Shown here one piece after another: positions 1 to 7,534 of a DNA stretch of 8,627 bases. The notes beneath the pieces are model-generated. The model saw only the letters and a list, made by a program, of their open reading frames with translations. It searched no databases and was not told the DNA's origin. Each line of letters begins with the position of its first letter. The stretch's first letter is position 1. The translations under genes were made by a program, and so were the position numbers. This stretch comes from Pseudomonadota bacterium. Its GTDB lineage: Bacteria; Pseudomonadota; Alphaproteobacteria; Acetobacterales; Acetobacteraceae. The DNA lies in assembly GCA_021841985.1 (NCBI GenBank), contig JAKCCP010000266.1, positions 1 to 8,627 on the forward strand, written 5' to 3'.

Positions 1-26
1 GCCGCGGAGCGACCAAGTGCCGGGCC

Positions 27-54
27 GATCCATGACCCGATCCATGACCCGATC
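27..54. repeat. 12-bp tandem repeat (2.3 copies)
   Basis: The unit GATCCATGACCC occurs at 27-38 and again at 39-50, and a partial GATC follows at 51-54. It lies downstream of rpmF, in the spacer where the next minus-strand gene should begin. Read on the minus strand, each unit carries an ATG, giving an open frame that starts Met-Asp-Arg-Val-Met-Asp-Arg and stays open to the window edge. No function can be assigned. Confidence 0.8.
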
Positions 55-83
55 TGGGGGCGGGCGGCATCGCCATGCCGCTT

Positions 84-287
84 TCAGGCGCGCACGGCGC
101 CCTTCAGCTCCTTGCCCGCCGGCGCCACTTCGCGGCCGTCATAATGGCCGCAATGGCTGCAAACATGATGCGGGCGCTTCAATTCGCCGCAATTCGGGCA
201 CTCGGCATGGGCTTCGTGCCCCAACGCCTGGTGACTGCGCCGCATGCCGCGCCGCGAGGGCGAGGTTTTTCTTTTGGGGACCGCCAT
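84..287 (-). CDS. rpmF: 50S ribosomal protein L32
   Basis: Structural protein of the large ribosomal subunit, 67 residues. It begins with the near-invariant L32 start [20 protein letters not shown], then RRPHH-like RPHHVC. Two cysteine pairs, C30/C33 and C43/C46, form the zinc ribbon, so this is the zinc-binding (C+) form and not the cysteine-free paralogue found in some bacteria. On the minus strand an AGGAGAGG purine tract lies about 8-14 bases before the ATG, which supports the start. The gene follows yceD on the same strand after a 122-base gap, the usual yceD-rpmF pairing; plsX normally comes next but would lie beyond the left edge. The long lysine/arginine-rich head fits rRNA binding. 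Confidence 0.97.
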   Translation of the reverse strand: MAVPKRKTSPSRRGMRRSHQALGHEAHAECPNCGELKRPHHVCSHCGHYDGREVAPAGKELKGAVRA

Positions 288-409
288 GGCTTACGCCTCT
301 CCTGCTCGAATACCGGCCTCACCCGAGGCGGGCGCCGCATTCTCTCGTAAAAGATCGAAGGGCGCGCGTCTAGCAGACACGCAACCCTGCGGCAAGGGGA
401 TGCCGGCGC
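288..409. other. Spacer between yceD and rpmF
   Basis: This 122-base gap lies between the yceD stop and the rpmF start, both on the minus strand. The only signal I can support is the rpmF Shine-Dalgarno sequence next to its ATG. The middle (about 345-385) is less GC-rich than its surroundings and could hold an rpmF promoter, but I could not pick a convincing -35/-10 pair. No hairpin followed by a T tract is visible, so rpmF may simply be read through from yceD. Confidence 0.4.
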
Positions 410-913
410 TCAGTGGCGGAGGCGCGCGGCCAGCGTGGCGAAGGGATGGGCCGGGCTGGCTTCCGGCGAGGCGGCGAGTTCGCTGGGCAGGGTCGCCCCC
501 GGGAGACGCGGATAGGGGTCGAGGAGGAGCGCGAATTGCTCCGCCGCGGCCTCGCCGAGATCGAGCACCCCGGCGGTGCAGGCGACGGTATCGATCGCCT
601 CCGGGTCGTCACCCTCCGGCTCGCGCCCGGCGGGGACGAAGCGGAGCAGAAAAGGGGTCGCGATCGTCGCGCTGAAGGGGGTGAGGCTGACGACGCAGAT
701 CTGGGTGAAACGGGCGAGGAGGCGGGCTTTCGCGAACACGCTGCCATCGACCGCCGGGAGGAGATGAAAGCGCGCCGCGAGATGGGCGATGGCGGGCAGA
801 TCGAAGCGCCGCGCCAGCGCCGCGCGTTCGGCGAGGCGGGCCGCGACCGCTACCGTCTCGCCGGCCGGGGCGAGGCTCGCCATCGCGCGCGGGCGGTGGA
901 ATTCCGGCGTCAC
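410..913 (-). CDS. yceD: YceD family protein (DUF177)
   Basis: A 167-residue member of the YceD/DUF177 family. Visible family marks are the N-terminal PEFHRP (residues 3-8), a central CVVSLTPF strand (73-80), the segment LDLGEAAAEQFALLLDPYPR (117-136), which is the strongest family signature, and the C-terminal HPFATLA (156-162). The family's precise role is unsettled; homologues have been tied to 23S rRNA accumulation and are nearly always encoded beside rpmF, as here. The start is a GTG that overlaps the stop of the upstream chaperone gene as GTGA, suggesting translational coupling. An internal ATG (codon 11, at 883) is possible, but it would remove the conserved PEFHRP, so I prefer the GTG. 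Confidence 0.88.
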   Translation of the reverse strand: MTPEFHRPRAMASLAPAGETVAVAARLAERAALARRFDLPAIAHLAARFHLLPAVDGSVFAKARLLARFTQICVVSLTPFSATIATPFLLRFVPAGREPEGDDPEAIDTVACTAGVLDLGEAAAEQFALLLDPYPRLPGATLPSELAASPEASPAHPFATLAARLRH

Positions 914-1470
914 GGGTGGCCGCCGGCAAGGGTTTCGGGGGAAGGGAAGGCGACCTCGCCGGCGGCGAGGGCGGCGAGATTCTGGCGCGCCAGGGCCGCG
1001 TCGCTCGCCATCATGATCGCGGCCAGCGCCCCCGCCCGCGGCGCCGCGCCGCCACGCCAGACATTGCGCGCAAGCGCCGCGGCGAGGGCGGCGGCGTCGC
1101 CGGCATCGAGCGCCGCCTCATAGGCGCGGGCGCGGCCATGCAGCGCCTCCCACATCGCCCGCACCTTTTTCCCGACCGAAAGATCGCCGACGCCGAGTTC
1201 GCGCAGATTGATGTCCATGTCCGCAAACATGGCGTCGAACACCGCCTGCGCCAGCGCCGGGCCGGGCCGGCGGTCATGGCGCAGGCGGCGGATGAGGAGC
1301 GAGACATGGAGCCCGATGAGGTCGAAGCGGCCATCGAGCGTATCGGGAACCGCGAGGACATCATAGAAAAACGGCCGCCGCGCCGCGCCCACGGCGTGGC
1401 CATAAAGCGAAAACCCCGCCCGCTCCCGCTGTCCGCGCCGCCAGAAGGCCAAATCCGCCACCCCACCCAT
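910..1470 (-). CDS. Ubiquinol-cytochrome c chaperone (CBP3 family)
   Basis: A predicted assembly factor for the cytochrome bc1 complex (respiratory complex III), related to mitochondrial CBP3/UQCC1, which helps cytochrome b synthesis and assembly. The protein is about 186 residues. Two conserved blocks are clear: FYDVLAVPDTLDGRFDLIGL at 35-54 and, further on, DAMFADMDINLRELGVGDLS at 79-98 followed by VGKKVRAM, the hallmark of the family. The open frame extends further upstream, but that part is arginine-rich and unlike the family. An ATG at 1470 has AGAGG directly against it; a GTG at 1461 has the same AGAGG at about 9 bases, so the true start may be three codons later. Its stop overlaps the yceD start. 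It is probably the first gene of a chaperone-yceD-rpmF transcript. Confidence 0.9.
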   Translation of the reverse strand: MGGVADLAFWRRGQRERAGFSLYGHAVGAARRPFFYDVLAVPDTLDGRFDLIGLHVSLLIRRLRHDRRPGPALAQAVFDAMFADMDINLRELGVGDLSVGKKVRAMWEALHGRARAYEAALDAGDAAALAAALARNVWRGGAAPRAGALAAIMMASDAALARQNLAALAAGEVAFPSPETLAGGHP

Positions 1471-1692
1471 CCTCTCGCGTTGCCGGCGCGCGCGGCCCCG
1501 GCGCTGAATACGTCTTGCACGCCGCCCCGCGATCGCCGAAAAAGGGCGCGAACCCGATGCCGGACCACGGCGCGGCCGTCCCCGCCGCCATTGTCGAGGC
1601 CGCGTGCGAGACATAGCGCCTGGGTTTCGTGGGTCAAATGCCGGTGGTTCGATGCACGGCCGGGAGTTCGGTCATATCGCCGAGGTTTGCTG
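1471..1692. other. Divergent intergenic region
   Basis: This 222-base spacer separates the minus-strand chaperone gene from plus-strand bamE, so it should contain both promoters. A weak plus-strand candidate is TTGTCG at 1591-1596 with TAGCGC at 1614-1619 (17-base spacing), but the -10 match is poor. The bamE Shine-Dalgarno is GAGG at 1682-1685. I see no tRNA-like fold, riboswitch core or terminator. Open frames crossing it on both strands look like artefacts of high GC content. Confidence 0.4.
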
Positions 1693-2256
1693 ATGCTCGC
1701 CGCCTCCGTTCGCCTGTTCGCGCTGCTCGTCCTGCTCGGTGTCCTCGGCGCGTGCGGCCCCCTCGCGCCGCCGACCCAGGTGCGCGGCAATCCGGTCGAC
1801 CCCGATCAGCTCGCGGAGCTGGTGCCGGGGGTCTCCACCCGCGCCGACGCGCGATCCCTGCTCGGCACCCCGACCTCGAAGGCGACGTTCGACGACGATA
1901 CCTGGATTTATATCGGCCAGGTGACCAAGCCGATCGTCGCCGGCACCCTCCACGTCGCCAAACAGCAGGTGGTGATCCTGACTTTCGACGACAAAGGCGT
2001 CTTGCGGGCGATCAAGACGCTCGGCCAGAAGGACGCGCTGCCGGTGCGCGTGGTCGAGCGCATCACGCCCTCGCCGGGCGGCAATGTCTCGGCCTGGGAT
2101 CAGATCGTGAGCGGCATCGGCATGATCAATCCGTTCGGCGGCATGATGGCCGGCATGGGCATGAACGGGGCCGGCATGGGCAGCACCGTGCCCGGCGCCG
2201 GCGGCATGATGGGGGGTGGCTTCGGCGGGATGGGGATGGGCGGCGGCATACCGTAG
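1693..2256 (+). CDS. bamE: Outer membrane assembly lipoprotein BamE (SmpA/OmlA)
   Basis: Predicted accessory lipoprotein of the BAM complex, which inserts beta-barrel proteins into the outer membrane. The 187-residue protein has a type II signal peptide: a hydrophobic core at 8-19 and lipobox LGAC at 18-21, with C21 the lipidated cysteine. The SmpA/OmlA domain follows at about 33-125, including LAELVPGVSTRADARSLLG (40-58), PTSKATFDDDTWIYIGQ (60-76) and VVILTFDDKGVLRAIKTL (93-110). The ATG at 1693 has GAGG seven bases upstream; the frame is open far upstream, but only this start gives a correct lipoprotein signal. The last 47 residues (141-187) are odd, with 21 glycines and 10 methionines and no place in the core domain. 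bamE stands alone, divergent from the bc1 chaperone gene and 126 bases before glyA. Confidence 0.92.
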   Translation: MLAASVRLFALLVLLGVLGACGPLAPPTQVRGNPVDPDQLAELVPGVSTRADARSLLGTPTSKATFDDDTWIYIGQVTKPIVAGTLHVAKQQVVILTFDDKGVLRAIKTLGQKDALPVRVVERITPSPGGNVSAWDQIVSGIGMINPFGGMMAGMGMNGAGMGSTVPGAGGMMGGGFGGMGMGGGIP

Positions 2257-2382
2257 GCCCGGGGTCTCGCGGGCGGCGCGCCAATTTCGCGGATCTGACC
2301 CCCGGCCGGGCGGTTTCCCCCCGCCGCGCGCGGTGCTAGAGCGCGGGGACGGACAGCGGTTTTCAGGAGAGCAGGGCAGGCA
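2257..2382. other. Spacer upstream of glyA
   Basis: This 126-base gap probably carries the promoter of the glyA-to-nusB operon. TGCTAGAG at 2334-2341 resembles an extended -10 element, but no clear -35 precedes it. An AGGAG at 2365-2369 lies 13 bases before the glyA ATG, and a nearer GCAGGG at 2371-2376 leaves 6 bases. A 5-bp GC stem (GGCGG at 2309-2313 with CCGCC at 2321-2325) has no T tract and is too weak to call a terminator for bamE. I see no riboswitch. Confidence 0.35.
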
Positions 2383-3702
2383 ATGCGTGAGCAACGCGAA
2401 GCGCCGGAGAGGGCGCGGTTTTTCGAGGCGCCGCTCGGCGAGGCGGATCCCGAGCTGGCGCGGGCGATCGCGCGCGAACTGGCGCGCCAGCAGGACGGCA
2501 TCGAGCTGATCGCGAGCGAGAACATCGTCTCGCGGGCGGTGCTCGAGGCGCAGGGCTCGGTGCTCACCAATAAATACGCCGAGGGCTATCCCGGCCGGCG
2601 CTATTACGGCGGTTGCGCCGCCGTCGATGTCGCGGAAGACCTCGCGATCGCGCGGGCGCGGGCGCTGTTTTCCGCCGAATTCGCCAATGTCCAGCCGCAT
2701 TCCGGGGCGCAGGCCAACCAGACCGTGTTTTTGGCCCTGCTCCAGCCCGGCGATACCATCCTCGGCATGAGTCTCGCCGCCGGCGGACATCTGACCCATG
2801 GCGCGGCGCCCAATCTCTCGGGCAAATGGTTCCGCGCGGTGCAATATGGCGTCCGCCGCGAGGATGGCCGGCTCGATTACGAGGAATTGGAGCGTCTCGC
2901 CCTCGCCGAGCGGCCGAAGCTGATCATCGCCGGCGGCTCGGCCTATCCGCGGATCATCGATTTCGCCCGCATCCGCAAGGTGGCCGACGCGATCGGCGCG
3001 TGGTTCATGGTCGATATGGCGCATTTCGCCGGCCTCGTCGCCGCCGGGCTTTACCCGAGCCCGCTGCCGCATGCCCATGTCGTCACCACCACCACCCACA
3101 AGACGCTGCGCGGCCCGCGCGGCGGCATGGTGCTGACCAACGATCCCGAGCTTGCCAAGAAGATCAATGCGGCGCTGTTTCCGGGGCTCCAGGGCGGGCC
3201 CTTGATGCATGTGATCGCGGCCAAGGCGGTGGCCTTCGGCGAGGCGCTGCGCCCGGAATTCCGCGCCTATCAGGCGCGGGTCGTGGACAACGCCAAGGCG
3301 CTGGCGGCGACCCTGGTCGATCAGGGCCTCGCGATCGTCACCGGCGGCACCGACAGCCATCTGATGCTGGTCGATCTCCGCCCCAAGCGGGTCACCGGCA
3401 AGGCCGCGGAAGCCAGTCTGGAGCGCGCCGGCATCACCGCCAACAAGAACGCGATCCCGTTCGATCCGGAGAAGCCGGCGATCACCTCCGGCATCCGTCT
3501 CGGCACCCCGGCGGCGACGACGCGCGGCTTCGGCGTCGCCGAATTTCGCGCCGTCGGCGAGATGATCGGGGAGGTGCTGGAGGGGCTCGCCGCCAGCAAT
3601 GACGCCACCAACGCCGCCGCCGAGGCCGCGGTGGCGGCGCGGGTCAGCGCGCTTTGCCGGCGCTTTCCGATCTATTCCCCGCTCTTGCGCGCCGAGGGGT
3701 AG
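2383..3702 (+). CDS. glyA: Serine hydroxymethyltransferase
   Basis: A cytoplasmic PLP enzyme that converts serine and tetrahydrofolate to glycine and 5,10-methylene-THF, the main source of one-carbon units for thymidylate, purine and methionine synthesis. At 439 residues it is slightly longer than the usual 415-435 because of a short N-terminal extension. Catalytic marks: IASEN (43-47), [15 protein letters not shown] (63-77), DMAHFAGL with D211 and H214 at the cofactor, [14 protein letters not shown] (235-248) with K240 as the Schiff-base lysine, and SGIRLGTPA (369-377) with R372 binding the substrate carboxylate. All expected residues are present, so it should be active. It leads a run of same-strand genes; nrdR starts 7 bases after its TAG. 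Confidence 0.98.
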   Translation: MREQREAPERARFFEAPLGEADPELARAIARELARQQDGIELIASENIVSRAVLEAQGSVLTNKYAEGYPGRRYYGGCAAVDVAEDLAIARARALFSAEFANVQPHSGAQANQTVFLALLQPGDTILGMSLAAGGHLTHGAAPNLSGKWFRAVQYGVRREDGRLDYEELERLALAERPKLIIAGGSAYPRIIDFARIRKVADAIGAWFMVDMAHFAGLVAAGLYPSPLPHAHVVTTTTHKTLRGPRGGMVLTNDPELAKKINAALFPGLQGGPLMHVIAAKAVAFGEALRPEFRAYQARVVDNAKALAATLVDQGLAIVTGGTDSHLMLVDLRPKRVTGKAAEASLERAGITANKNAIPFDPEKPAITSGIRLGTPAATTRGFGVAEFRAVGEMIGEVLEGLAASNDATNAAAEAAVAARVSALCRRFPIYSPLLRAEG

Positions 3703-3709
3703 GGGCGCG

Positions 3710-4165
3710 ATGCGCTGTCCGTTCTGCGGGCATGAGGATACCCAGGTCAAGGACAGCCGCCCCTCCGATGACGGGGCGGCGATCCGGCGCCGGCGTTTCT
3801 GTCCGGCGTGCAGCCAGCGCTTCACCACCGTCGAGCGGGTGCAGTTGCGCGAACTCACCGTGGTCAAGGCCGATGGCAGGCGGGTGCCGTTCGAGCGCGA
3901 CAAGCTCGCCCGCTCGGTGCGCATAGCCCTCAGGAAGCGCCCGGTGCAGGAGGAGCGGATCGAGCGCATCGTCAACGGTATCGTCCGCCAGTTGGAGGCC
4001 AGCGGCGAGAACGACATCGCGAGCCAGCAGATCGGCGAGGCGGTGATGGAGACGCTGCGCGAGGTCGATGAGGTGGCCTATGTGCGCTTCGCCAGCGTCT
4101 ATCGCGATTTCCGCGAGGCCAAGGATTTCGAGGCCTTCCTCGGCTCCCTCGATGACCCGGCCTGA
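3710..4165 (+). CDS. nrdR: Transcriptional repressor NrdR
   Basis: A nucleotide-sensing repressor of ribonucleotide reductase genes. The protein has 151 residues, the family's normal length. An N-terminal zinc ribbon uses C3/C6 and C31/C34 ([10 protein letters not shown] and [15 protein letters not shown]), followed by an ATP-cone at about 49-139 ([20 protein letters not shown], residues 52-71, through [14 protein letters not shown]), which binds ATP or dATP in characterised members. The frame is open upstream, but the ATG at 3710 gives the canonical MRCPFC start and has GAGGGG overlapping the end of glyA. The 3' end overlaps the start of ribD by 14 bases. A glyA-nrdR-rib order is common in proteobacteria. 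I saw no obvious paired NrdR boxes in this window, so its targets are probably elsewhere. Confidence 0.97.
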   Translation: MRCPFCGHEDTQVKDSRPSDDGAAIRRRRFCPACSQRFTTVERVQLRELTVVKADGRRVPFERDKLARSVRIALRKRPVQEERIERIVNGIVRQLEASGENDIASQQIGEAVMETLREVDEVAYVRFASVYRDFREAKDFEAFLGSLDDPA

Positions 4166-5270
4166 TCCCGCCGACGAGGATCGGGGCCACATGCGGGCCG
4201 CCCTCGCCCTGGCGGCGCGGCGGCTCGGCGAGACCTGGCCCAACCCCGCCGTCGGCTGCGTCATCGTCAGCGCCGAGGGCCGGGTCGTCGGCCGTGGCGC
4301 GACCGCCCCCGGCGGCCGGCCGCATGCCGAGACCGCGGCGCTGGCCATGGCCGGGGCGGCTTCGCGTGGCGGCAGCGCCTATGTCACGCTCGAACCCTGT
4401 TGTCATACCGGCCACACCCCGCCTTGCACCGAGGCCCTGATCGCTTCCGGCATCGGCCGTGTGGTGGTGGCGCTCCGCGACCCCGATCCGCGCGTCAACG
4501 GCGCCGGCATCGCCGCCCTGCGCGCCGCCGGAATCCCTGTCAGCGAGGGGGTAATGGCGGACGAGGCGGCCGATCTCACCGCCGGCTTCGTGAGCGGGGT
4601 CACAAGGGGCCGGCCGCTGGTGACCCTGAAACTCGCGACCACCCTCGATGGCCGCATCGCAACGCGAACCGGCGAAAGCCAGTGGATCACCGGCGAGCCC
4701 GCCCGCCGCGCGGCGCACGCCTTGCGTGGCCGCCATGACGCGGTGCTGGTCGGGGTCGGAACGCTGCTCGCCGATGATCCGCGCCTCACCTGCCGCCTCT
4801 CCGGGTTTCGCGCCCGGCCCTTGGTGCGCGTCATCGCCGACAGCCATCTCCGCACCCGGCTCACCGCGAGCGTGCTGGCGAGCCTCGATCTCGGGCCGGT
4901 CTGGTTTCTCATCCATGATCGCGCCGATGCCGCGCGCCAGCGCGTTTTCTCCGATCTCGGCGCGCGGCTGTTTCCGCTGCCCGGCGCCGAGGCCGGCGTC
5001 GATCTCGCCGCCGGCTTGCGCGCCCTCGGCCAGGCCGGCATCACCCGTTTGCTGGTCGAGGGGGGCGCGCAGCTTGCGGCGGCGCTGCTCCGTGACGATT
5101 TGGTGGACCGGCTCGCCTGGTTTCATGCGCCGACCGTGATGGGCGGCGATGGCTGGCCGGCGGCGCAGGGGTTCGGCGTGGCCAGCCTCGCCGCGCTGCC
5201 GCGCTTCGCGCGCCGCGCCGTGACCCTGTTCGGGGAAGATGTGTTGAGCGAGTTCGAGAGGACGGCCTAG
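4152..5270 (+). CDS. ribD: Bifunctional riboflavin biosynthesis deaminase/reductase RibD
   Basis: Catalyses two successive riboflavin steps: deamination of the pyrimidine product of GTP cyclohydrolase II, then NADPH-dependent reduction of its ribosyl side chain. The protein has 372 residues, normal for the family. The N-terminal cytidine-deaminase-like domain (about 10-150) has [10 protein letters not shown] (30-39), HAE at 58-60 (H58 zinc ligand, E60 proton shuttle) and [12 protein letters not shown] (81-92) with C83 and C92 as zinc ligands. The C-terminal reductase domain (about 155-370) has [13 protein letters not shown] (159-171), [13 protein letters not shown] (200-212) and [14 protein letters not shown] (300-313). 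The ATG at 4152 overlaps the nrdR 3' end by 14 bases and lacks a clear Shine-Dalgarno, implying coupling; a second ATG at 4191 is less likely because it cuts close to the domain. Confidence 0.96.
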   Translation: MTRPDPADEDRGHMRAALALAARRLGETWPNPAVGCVIVSAEGRVVGRGATAPGGRPHAETAALAMAGAASRGGSAYVTLEPCCHTGHTPPCTEALIASGIGRVVVALRDPDPRVNGAGIAALRAAGIPVSEGVMADEAADLTAGFVSGVTRGRPLVTLKLATTLDGRIATRTGESQWITGEPARRAAHALRGRHDAVLVGVGTLLADDPRLTCRLSGFRARPLVRVIADSHLRTRLTASVLASLDLGPVWFLIHDRADAARQRVFSDLGARLFPLPGAEAGVDLAAGLRALGQAGITRLLVEGGAQLAAALLRDDLVDRLAWFHAPTVMGGDGWPAAQGFGVASLAALPRFARRAVTLFGEDVLSEFERTA

Positions 5271-5888
5271 ATGTTCACCGGCATCATCACCGCGCTCGGC
5301 GAGGTGCGCGAGATCCGCCCGCTCGGCGCCGGCGCCGATATGCGCCTCGTCATCGCCGCCCCCTGGCCGGATACCGGGGCCATTCCGCTCGGCGCCTCGA
5401 TCGCCTGCTCGGGCTGCTGTCTCACCGTCATCGCGCGCGGGGCGGACTGGTTCGCCGCCGACGTCTCCGCCGAGACGCTCGCCCGCACCACGCTCGGGCA
5501 GTGGCGCGCCGGGAGCCCGGTCAATCTCGAACGCGCGCTTCGCCTCGGCGACGAACTCGGCGGCCATCTCGTCTCCGGCCATGTCGATGGCATCGCCGAA
5601 ACCCTCGCCGCGAGCCCCGAAAACGGCTCGACCCGCTTTCGCTTTCGTCTGCCCGCTTCACTCGCCCGGTTCGTCGCCGAAAAAGGCAGCATCGCCATCG
5701 ACGGCGTCTCGCTCACCGTGAACGAGGTCGGGACGCCGGGGAGCGCGGAAGAAAACGATTTCGGCGTCAATATCATCCCCCATACCGCCGCCGTCACCCG
5801 GTTCGGCGCCCTCGCCCCGGGGATGGCGGTGAATATCGAGATCGACCTGCTGGCGCGCTATGTCGCGCGGCTCCAGGCGCGGCCATGA
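5271..5888 (+). CDS. ribE: Riboflavin synthase, alpha chain
   Basis: Catalyses the last step of the pathway, dismutation of two 6,7-dimethyl-8-ribityllumazine molecules to riboflavin. The 205-residue protein has the two lumazine-binding repeats typical of the family: repeat 1 starts with MFTGIITALGEV and contains GASIACSGCCLTV (41-53); repeat 2 has GDELGGHLVSGHVDG (93-107) and KGSIAIDGVSLTVNEVG (138-154), then FGVNIIPHT (164-172). A cluster of three cysteines (C46, C49, C50) sits in the repeat 1 motif. The ATG follows the ribD TAG with no gap, and GAGAGGA nine bases upstream serves as ribosome binding site within the ribD tail. Its TGA overlaps an ATG of the next frame (ATGA). This gene is named ribC in Escherichia coli; ribE is the usual name when ribH is beside it. 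Confidence 0.97.
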   Translation: MFTGIITALGEVREIRPLGAGADMRLVIAAPWPDTGAIPLGASIACSGCCLTVIARGADWFAADVSAETLARTTLGQWRAGSPVNLERALRLGDELGGHLVSGHVDGIAETLAASPENGSTRFRFRLPASLARFVAEKGSIAIDGVSLTVNEVGTPGSAEENDFGVNIIPHTAAVTRFGALAPGMAVNIEIDLLARYVARLQARP

Positions 5889-5899
5889 AGGACAGAACC

Positions 5900-7039
5900 A
5901 TGCCGGATGCGTTGAAAACCGCCCATCTCTCGACCTATTTCGCCACCGCCGAGGAACTGATCGCCGAGGCGCAGGCCGGGCGGATGTTCATCCTCGTCGA
6001 TGACGAGGACCGCGAGAACGAGGGTGATCTCGTCATTCCGGCGCAGTTCGCGACCCCGGATGCGGTCAATTTCATGGCGCGGCACGCGCGCGGGCTGATC
6101 TGCCTCGCGCTCACCCAGGCGCGGATCGAGCAACTCGGCCTGCCGCTGATGAGCCAGTCGAACGGCACCCGCCACCAGACCGCCTTCACCGTCTCGATCG
6201 AGGCGCGCGAAGGCGTCACCACCGGCATTTCCGCCGCCGACCGCGCCCACACCATCGCGGTTGCGATCAACCCGGAGGCACGGCGGGCGGATATCACCAC
6301 CCCCGGCCACGTCTTTCCGCTCGCCGCGCGCGAGGGCGGCGCGCTGGTCCGCGCGGGGCACACCGAGGCGGCGGTGGACATCGCCCGGCTCGCCGGCCTG
6401 ATCCCCGCCGGCGTGATCTGCGAGATCATGAACGACGACGGCAGCATGGCGCGGCTGCCCGATCTCATCGCCTTCGCCCAGCTCCACAACCTCAAGCTCG
6501 GCACCATCGCCGATCTCATCACCTATCGCCGGCGCACCGAGAAGCTGGTGCGAAGGGTGCAGGACGGGCATATCGAGCACGCGATCGGCGGCGACTGGCA
6601 GATCTCGGTCTATGCGACCACCGTCGAGCATACCGAGCATCTCGCGCTGGTGAAGGGCGATCTCGGCGCGCCCGGGCCGGTCCTGGTGCGCATGCACGCG
6701 GTCGATCTTCTCGACGACATTCTCGGCGGCGCCCACAGCTCCAGCCTGCATGGCGCGATGGCGATGATCGAGCGGGCCGGGCGCGGCGTCGTGGTGCTGC
6801 TGCGCGAGCATCGCCCGAACGCGCTCTCGGAGCGGGTGCGCCTGCTCGCCGCCGCCGAGCGGCCGCCGCTCGAACTCCGCAATTACGGCATCGGCGCGCA
6901 GATCCTGCTCGATCTCGGGGTGCGCGATCTGATCCTGCTGTCCAACACGCCGCGCACCATCATCGGCCTCGACGGCTACGGCATCGAGATCATCGAGCAG
7001 CGGCCGATCGAAGCGCCGGCGGCGGAGGCGCGCCGATGA
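5900..7039 (+). CDS. ribB: 3,4-dihydroxy-2-butanone 4-phosphate synthase with degenerate GTP cyclohydrolase II-like domain
   Basis: The N-terminal half (about 10-208) is a complete Rib[11 protein letters not shown] (34-43) with the acidic metal site, and [14 protein letters not shown] (154-167) and [15 protein letters not shown] (171-185) of the active site. It makes the four-carbon unit from ribulose 5-phosphate. The C-terminal half (about 210-375) aligns in outline with GTP cyclohydrolase II (RibA): [13 protein letters not shown] (328-340) and [18 protein letters not shown] (347-364) are kept, but the stretch 266-284 that should carry the three zinc cysteines has none, and the catalytic EGRxIGL region reads EHRPNAL (303-309). 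The domain should therefore lack cyclohydrolase activity, like the RibBX variants described in Proteobacteria. AAGGA seven bases before the ATG at 5900 favours this start; an ATG at 5885 overlapping the ribE stop would add five residues. Confidence 0.93.
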   Translation: MPDALKTAHLSTYFATAEELIAEAQAGRMFILVDDEDRENEGDLVIPAQFATPDAVNFMARHARGLICLALTQARIEQLGLPLMSQSNGTRHQTAFTVSIEAREGVTTGISAADRAHTIAVAINPEARRADITTPGHVFPLAAREGGALVRAGHTEAAVDIARLAGLIPAGVICEIMNDDGSMARLPDLIAFAQLHNLKLGTIADLITYRRRTEKLVRRVQDGHIEHAIGGDWQISVYATTVEHTEHLALVKGDLGAPGPVLVRMHAVDLLDDILGGAHSSSLHGAMAMIERAGRGVVVLLREHRPNALSERVRLLAAAERPPLELRNYGIGAQILLDLGVRDLILLSNTPRTIIGLDGYGIEIIEQRPIEAPAAEARR

Positions 7040-7518
7040 GCACCGAGGACGCGGCGCCGCCGCGGGCGCCCGAGATTCCCGGCCCGCCGCCCTCCGTCCT
7101 GATCGTCCGCGCGCCCTATTATCAGGCGGTGGCCGACGGTCTTTCGCGGGGGGCGGAGGGCATTCTCGATGCCGCCGGGGCGGCGCACGAGACCATCGAT
7201 GTCGCCGGCGCCTATGAACTCGCCCAGGCGATCCGGCTCGCTCTGCGCGGCGCCAAGCGCTTCGATGGCTTCATCGCGCTCGGCTGCGTGGTGCGCGGCG
7301 AAACCGATCACTACGAATTCATCTGCAGCGCCGCGATGAACGGGCTGATGCAGCTCTCATTGACCTATGGCATCGCGCTCGGCACCGGCCTCCTCACCGT
7401 CGACACCTTGGCCCAGGCGGAAGCGCGTTCCGGCGCCGACGGCCACAACAAGGGGGCGGAGGCGGCGGTCGCGGCGCTCAAGCAGATCGCCGCCGGCCGT
7501 CGCCTCGGGGCGCTGTGA
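7036..7518 (+). CDS. ribH: 6,7-dimethyl-8-ribityllumazine synthase
   Basis: Condenses the RibD-derived pyrimidine with the RibB-derived butanone phosphate to give the lumazine substrate of riboflavin synthase; family members assemble as pentamers or 60-subunit shells. The protein has 160 residues. Visible motifs are VAGAYELAQAI (56-66), the core ALGCVVRGETDHYEF (81-95) with H92 the likely catalytic histidine, and GTGLLTVDTLAQAEARSG (116-133) with R131 in the phosphate-binding position. The first 19 residues are Pro/Ala-rich and precede the fold. The ATG overlaps the preceding TGA as ATGA, and GGAGG at 7024-7028 lies seven bases upstream, the strongest ribosome binding site in the operon. Its place between ribB and nusB is the usual proteobacterial order. 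Confidence 0.96.
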   Translation: MSTEDAAPPRAPEIPGPPPSVLIVRAPYYQAVADGLSRGAEGILDAAGAAHETIDVAGAYELAQAIRLALRGAKRFDGFIALGCVVRGETDHYEFICSAAMNGLMQLSLTYGIALGTGLLTVDTLAQAEARSGADGHNKGAEAAVAALKQIAAGRRLGAL

Positions 7519-7534
7519 TGTGTCGAAAACGCCG

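Noticed and set aside
1..83. Start of plsX on the minus strand after rpmF
   Set aside because: Gene order predicts plsX here, but the only open frame in the 83 bases (starting at 45) shows no PlsX-like residues and no ribosome binding site, so a CDS cannot be supported within the window.
916..1692. Long upstream extension of the bamE frame, antisense to the chaperone gene
   Set aside because: The real bamE start at 1693 gives a proper lipoprotein signal and has a ribosome binding site. The extension mirrors the CBP3-family coding sequence and has no family resemblance.
2308..2325. GC-rich hairpin after bamE as an intrinsic terminator
   Set aside because: The stem is only 5 bp with a 7-base loop and no run of T follows. 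In DNA this GC-rich such pairings arise often by chance.
2257..2382. Riboswitch (glycine or folate type) in the glyA leader
   Set aside because: The spacer is short and GC-rich and shows none of the conserved cores I would expect. I could not build a supporting structure by eye.
1672..4017. A 781-codon open frame on the minus strand, antisense to bamE, glyA and nrdR
   Set aside because: It covers three clearly recognisable plus-strand genes and its translation is low-complexity, rich in Arg, Gly, Ala and His, as expected for antisense frames in GC-rich DNA. No domain is recognisable.
3972..5582. A 536-codon minus-strand open frame opposite nrdR, ribD and ribE
   Set aside because: It is antisense to well-supported genes with intact catalytic motifs, and its composition is typical of a GC-driven shadow frame.
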